Source of the DNA: Candidatus Sulfotelmatobacter sp.
GTDB taxonomy: Bacteria > Acidobacteriota > Terriglobia > Terriglobales > Acidobacteriaceae
Reading direction: 5' to 3'
DNA: 42,969 nt
Assembly: GCA_030041415.1 (NCBI GenBank)
Contig: JASHNX010000162.1
Span: 1-42,969, forward strand
The position numbers were made by a program, and so were the translations under genes. The notes under the pieces were generated by a model. That model made no database searches. It saw nothing but the letters and a program-made list of their open reading frames with translations, and had not been told where the DNA came from. Below, piece by piece: positions 42,301-42,969 of the stretch (its first letter is position 1; the number at the start of each line of letters is the position of its first letter).

Positions 42301-42828
42301 TCGTTCACGCTTGCGATTGCGCCGTCGTCGCAGACGGTCAACGCTGGCCAGTCGGCTCAGTACAACGTAGTGGTGGCGCCGACACAAGGTGTGTTTGGTG
42401 CAAATGTGTCGCTTACTTGTAGTTCGCTGCCCACGGGAGCCACCTGCAACTTTGCAACCAGCACGATTAATCTAAGCAGCGGAGCCGCCAGCTCTTCGAC
42501 GATTCTGAACCTCGCGACCACGTCTCAGCCGGTGATCACCGCATCCACAGGATGGCATCATCCCCTATACGCATTCTGGCTGGCTGTTCCTGGGATGGCG
42601 CTCTTGGGACTACGCGGAGGCGGGAGGAAGCGCCGGCGCAGTTTGTTGCTCGGGCTGATTGCATTGATGGCGTTCTTTACGATGACGCTGCTGCAGCCCG
42701 CTTGCAGCAGTCCGAAAACTCTACCTACAGTGAGCGGCACTCCTTCGGGAACTTACCCGCTTACGGTCAACGCAGCCTCCGGATCACTTACCAAGACGGC
42801 CAGTTTCAGCCTGACCGTGGTACCGTAA
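39343..42828 (+). CDS. Large secreted SBBP-repeat beta-propeller-like protein with DUF11 and Ig-like domains
   Basis: A 1161-residue exported protein. A basic N-terminus and signal segment (about 27-46) precede an N-terminal domain (from about 98: FEPNQGQGDPGAKFVAHGHG) and about eight SBBP-type repeats (about 305-850), with the form TYLGG..TD..A..ID....YITGST.S..FP. A DUF11-type beta domain follows at about 855-975 and an Ig-like part at about 985-1070. Near the C-terminus two hydrophobic helices (about 1075-1090 and 1100-1117) surround the basic GGGRKRRR, then comes PACSSP and a final beta segment. It probably resides at the cell surface; function unknown. GGAGG before the ATG supports the start. 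Confidence 0.9.
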   Translation: MGNGCWSGRSFKKTNVTEREGHRRFKAGAIGSILALIFAASTLLCPISRRAQTASQPPVVPLPSLYRTPVNANASASGSQGLNSLRGNALKKPDAEALLGQLPLIFEPNQGQGDPGAKFVAHGHGFGLSLAATEAVLGFQSASSSGGNRGHAIRMKLVGANRGAEVAGTGLLPGRSNYFIGGDPHRWHTDIPQFSAVKYANIYPGIDLVFYGNQGNLEYDFHISPGADPSRAELQFQGTDQLTIKDGDLLVAASDDREPIFRMRKPEIYQWEANRRTPVDGHFVLHADNRVSFEIGAYDHERELVIDPALVFASYFGEITTGTRASVAVNGDGYIYLSGSTTSDTGFPTAIAATTLGTTHVFVAKINPSSPPSLVYLTFLGGNGTDTSMGLGVDLGGNTYVAGNTTSSGTSFPTTSLAYQTTPMAKGSQCSGITCTSLFVSAINSTGSALNYSSYVSGNGNDVASGVAIDASQDVFITGTTTSNNAPSSTVAFPATLLPVPFQSAARSTIQFFVTKVNTTVPGIGGIAYSTYFGGELPSSPIATGGGIAVDATGNIYFSGTTNFFNSGSGLYGNSGTSGDFPILNAYQPCLDTIPPIVLLNPNPCTAPATPYPSDAFMAKINPLGQSGAQLLFSTYLGGTATDTSTALTIDSTYVYITGSTNSSDFYLPPTEQAYQSCLNNPGIVEVTTASCPATNTNTDAYIARFTNPSLSTSGVPNFVGLSYFSYLGGSGNDSGNALAVDTANDALVTGYTTSTNFPVTTGSIQTVLNGAQNSFYAHINTNETASVTGGSYVTYFGGNGTDNGTGIAIDIGLNTYFAGSTTSTTLQVPNALQGTFNTPGPDAFIVKLGTQSDLCITCVTPVISPNGIAAAGNQVTITYTVSNNGPDVATGINVLGQVPSGVQFDSASVSGSSSGTAGGSIGTCSAATGSTNITCQIPTLQAGSAVNVTFVVTPLIPGTFETIATVSDPTNTNTNNTATASFVASSFTLAIAPSSQTVNAGQSAQYNVVVAPTQGVFGANVSLTCSSLPTGATCNFATSTINLSSGAASSSTILNLATTSQPVITASTGWHHPLYAFWLAVPGMALLGLRGGGRKRRRSLLLGLIALMAFFTMTLLQPACSSPKTLPTVSGTPSGTYPLTVNAASGSLTKTASFSLTVVP

Positions 42829-42873
42829 GCACGGACAGAGTAAAAACCGAAGAATTACTGGCAGTTCTGTGGT

Positions 42874-42969
42874 TTATGCGCCGGCGGAAAGTTTGTGATG
42901 GCTTTTTGCCTCGGCAATGCCGTATTGCCGAATCTTATAGAGCAACGCTTTGTAGCTGATCTGCAAGAG
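42874..42969 (-). CDS. 3' end of an NtrC-type sigma-54-dependent regulator (partial)
   Basis: The last 31 codons of a minus-strand gene that continues beyond the window. It reads LLQISYKALLYKIRQYGIAE and ends KLSAGA-stop. This is the second helix of the Fis-type helix-turn-helix at the C-terminus of NtrC-like response regulators (usually AARLLQISYKALLYKIRQYG). The rest of the protein, including the AAA+ domain, lies outside. It converges with the SBBP-repeat gene. Confidence 0.8.
   Translation of the reverse strand, partial: LLQISYKALLYKIRQYGIAEAKSHHKLSAGA

Noticed and set aside
41506-42387. Minus-strand frame of 293 codons opposite the SBBP-repeat gene
   Set aside because: It is Arg/Ser-rich antisense of the repeat protein, with no domain. 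The plus-strand gene has signal peptide, repeats and a good ribosome binding site.

Overview
The window (about 43 kb, GC-rich, dense gene packing) looks like chromosome from an acidobacterium, probably class Terriglobia. The indicators are two tandem VWFA-related acidobacterial-type surface proteins, a large SBBP-repeat protein, small one-domain PilZ and receiver proteins, and many secreted proteins of unknown role beside ordinary housekeeping genes. This placement is inference from gene content; no 16S rRNA gene is present. There is no phage, insertion sequence, integrase or CRISPR array.

Layout. 0.4-2.6 kb: an ECF sigma factor, its membrane anti-sigma factor with an unusual TonB-like C-terminal domain, and a stand-alone receiver. 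2.9-9.3 kb: a small secreted protein, tRNA-Arg(UCG), a secreted subtilisin ending in seven perfect EALWGS repeats, a membrane HD-GYP-GAF protein (c-di-GMP turnover) and an HtrA protease. 9.5-10.7 kb: a PilZ protein and a LuxR-type regulator with a degenerate receiver. 10.9-14.5 kb: a compact four-gene operon for GDP-D-glycero-alpha-D-manno-heptose (GHMP kinase, nucleotidyltransferase, fused isomerase-phosphatase) plus a transaldolase-like enzyme that may link it to sedoheptulose 7-phosphate. 14.8-21.1 kb: a short methyltransferase, the two VWFA proteins, a CheY-like gene broken by an apparent one-base deletion, and a divergent PP2C phosphatase.

21.3-26.0 kb: a cysteine-free Rrf2 regulator, a porin-like outer-membrane protein and a SorA/SorB-type sulfite dehydrogenase pair; GTCTA-containing motifs recur in front of the three units. 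26.2-29.8 kb: lysS, a probable ribbon-helix-helix protein under a palindrome, small membrane and unknown proteins, an isolated nuoA and a PH-like protein. 29.8-32.9 kb: the classic rpsP-khpA-rimM-trmD-rplS operon with a good sigma-70 promoter, then ppa. 33.0-36.4 kb: cytochrome c maturation genes ccmE, A, B, C and a short ccmD; CcmE has the rare CxxxY haem-binding motif. 36.5-42.9 kb: a VOC protein, a second PilZ protein, a NOX-like transmembrane flavocytochrome coupled to a 49-residue membrane protein, the SBBP-repeat protein, and the 3' end of an NtrC-type regulator running off the window.

Points most worth following: the CxxxY CcmE, the heptose operon with its fusion and transaldolase, the bacterial NOX-like protein with its micro-subunit, the Rrf2/porin/sulfite dehydrogenase set, and the frameshifted response regulator. 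Nothing here is a clearly new defence or mobile system. Family assignments rest on motif recognition by eye, and no database search was run.
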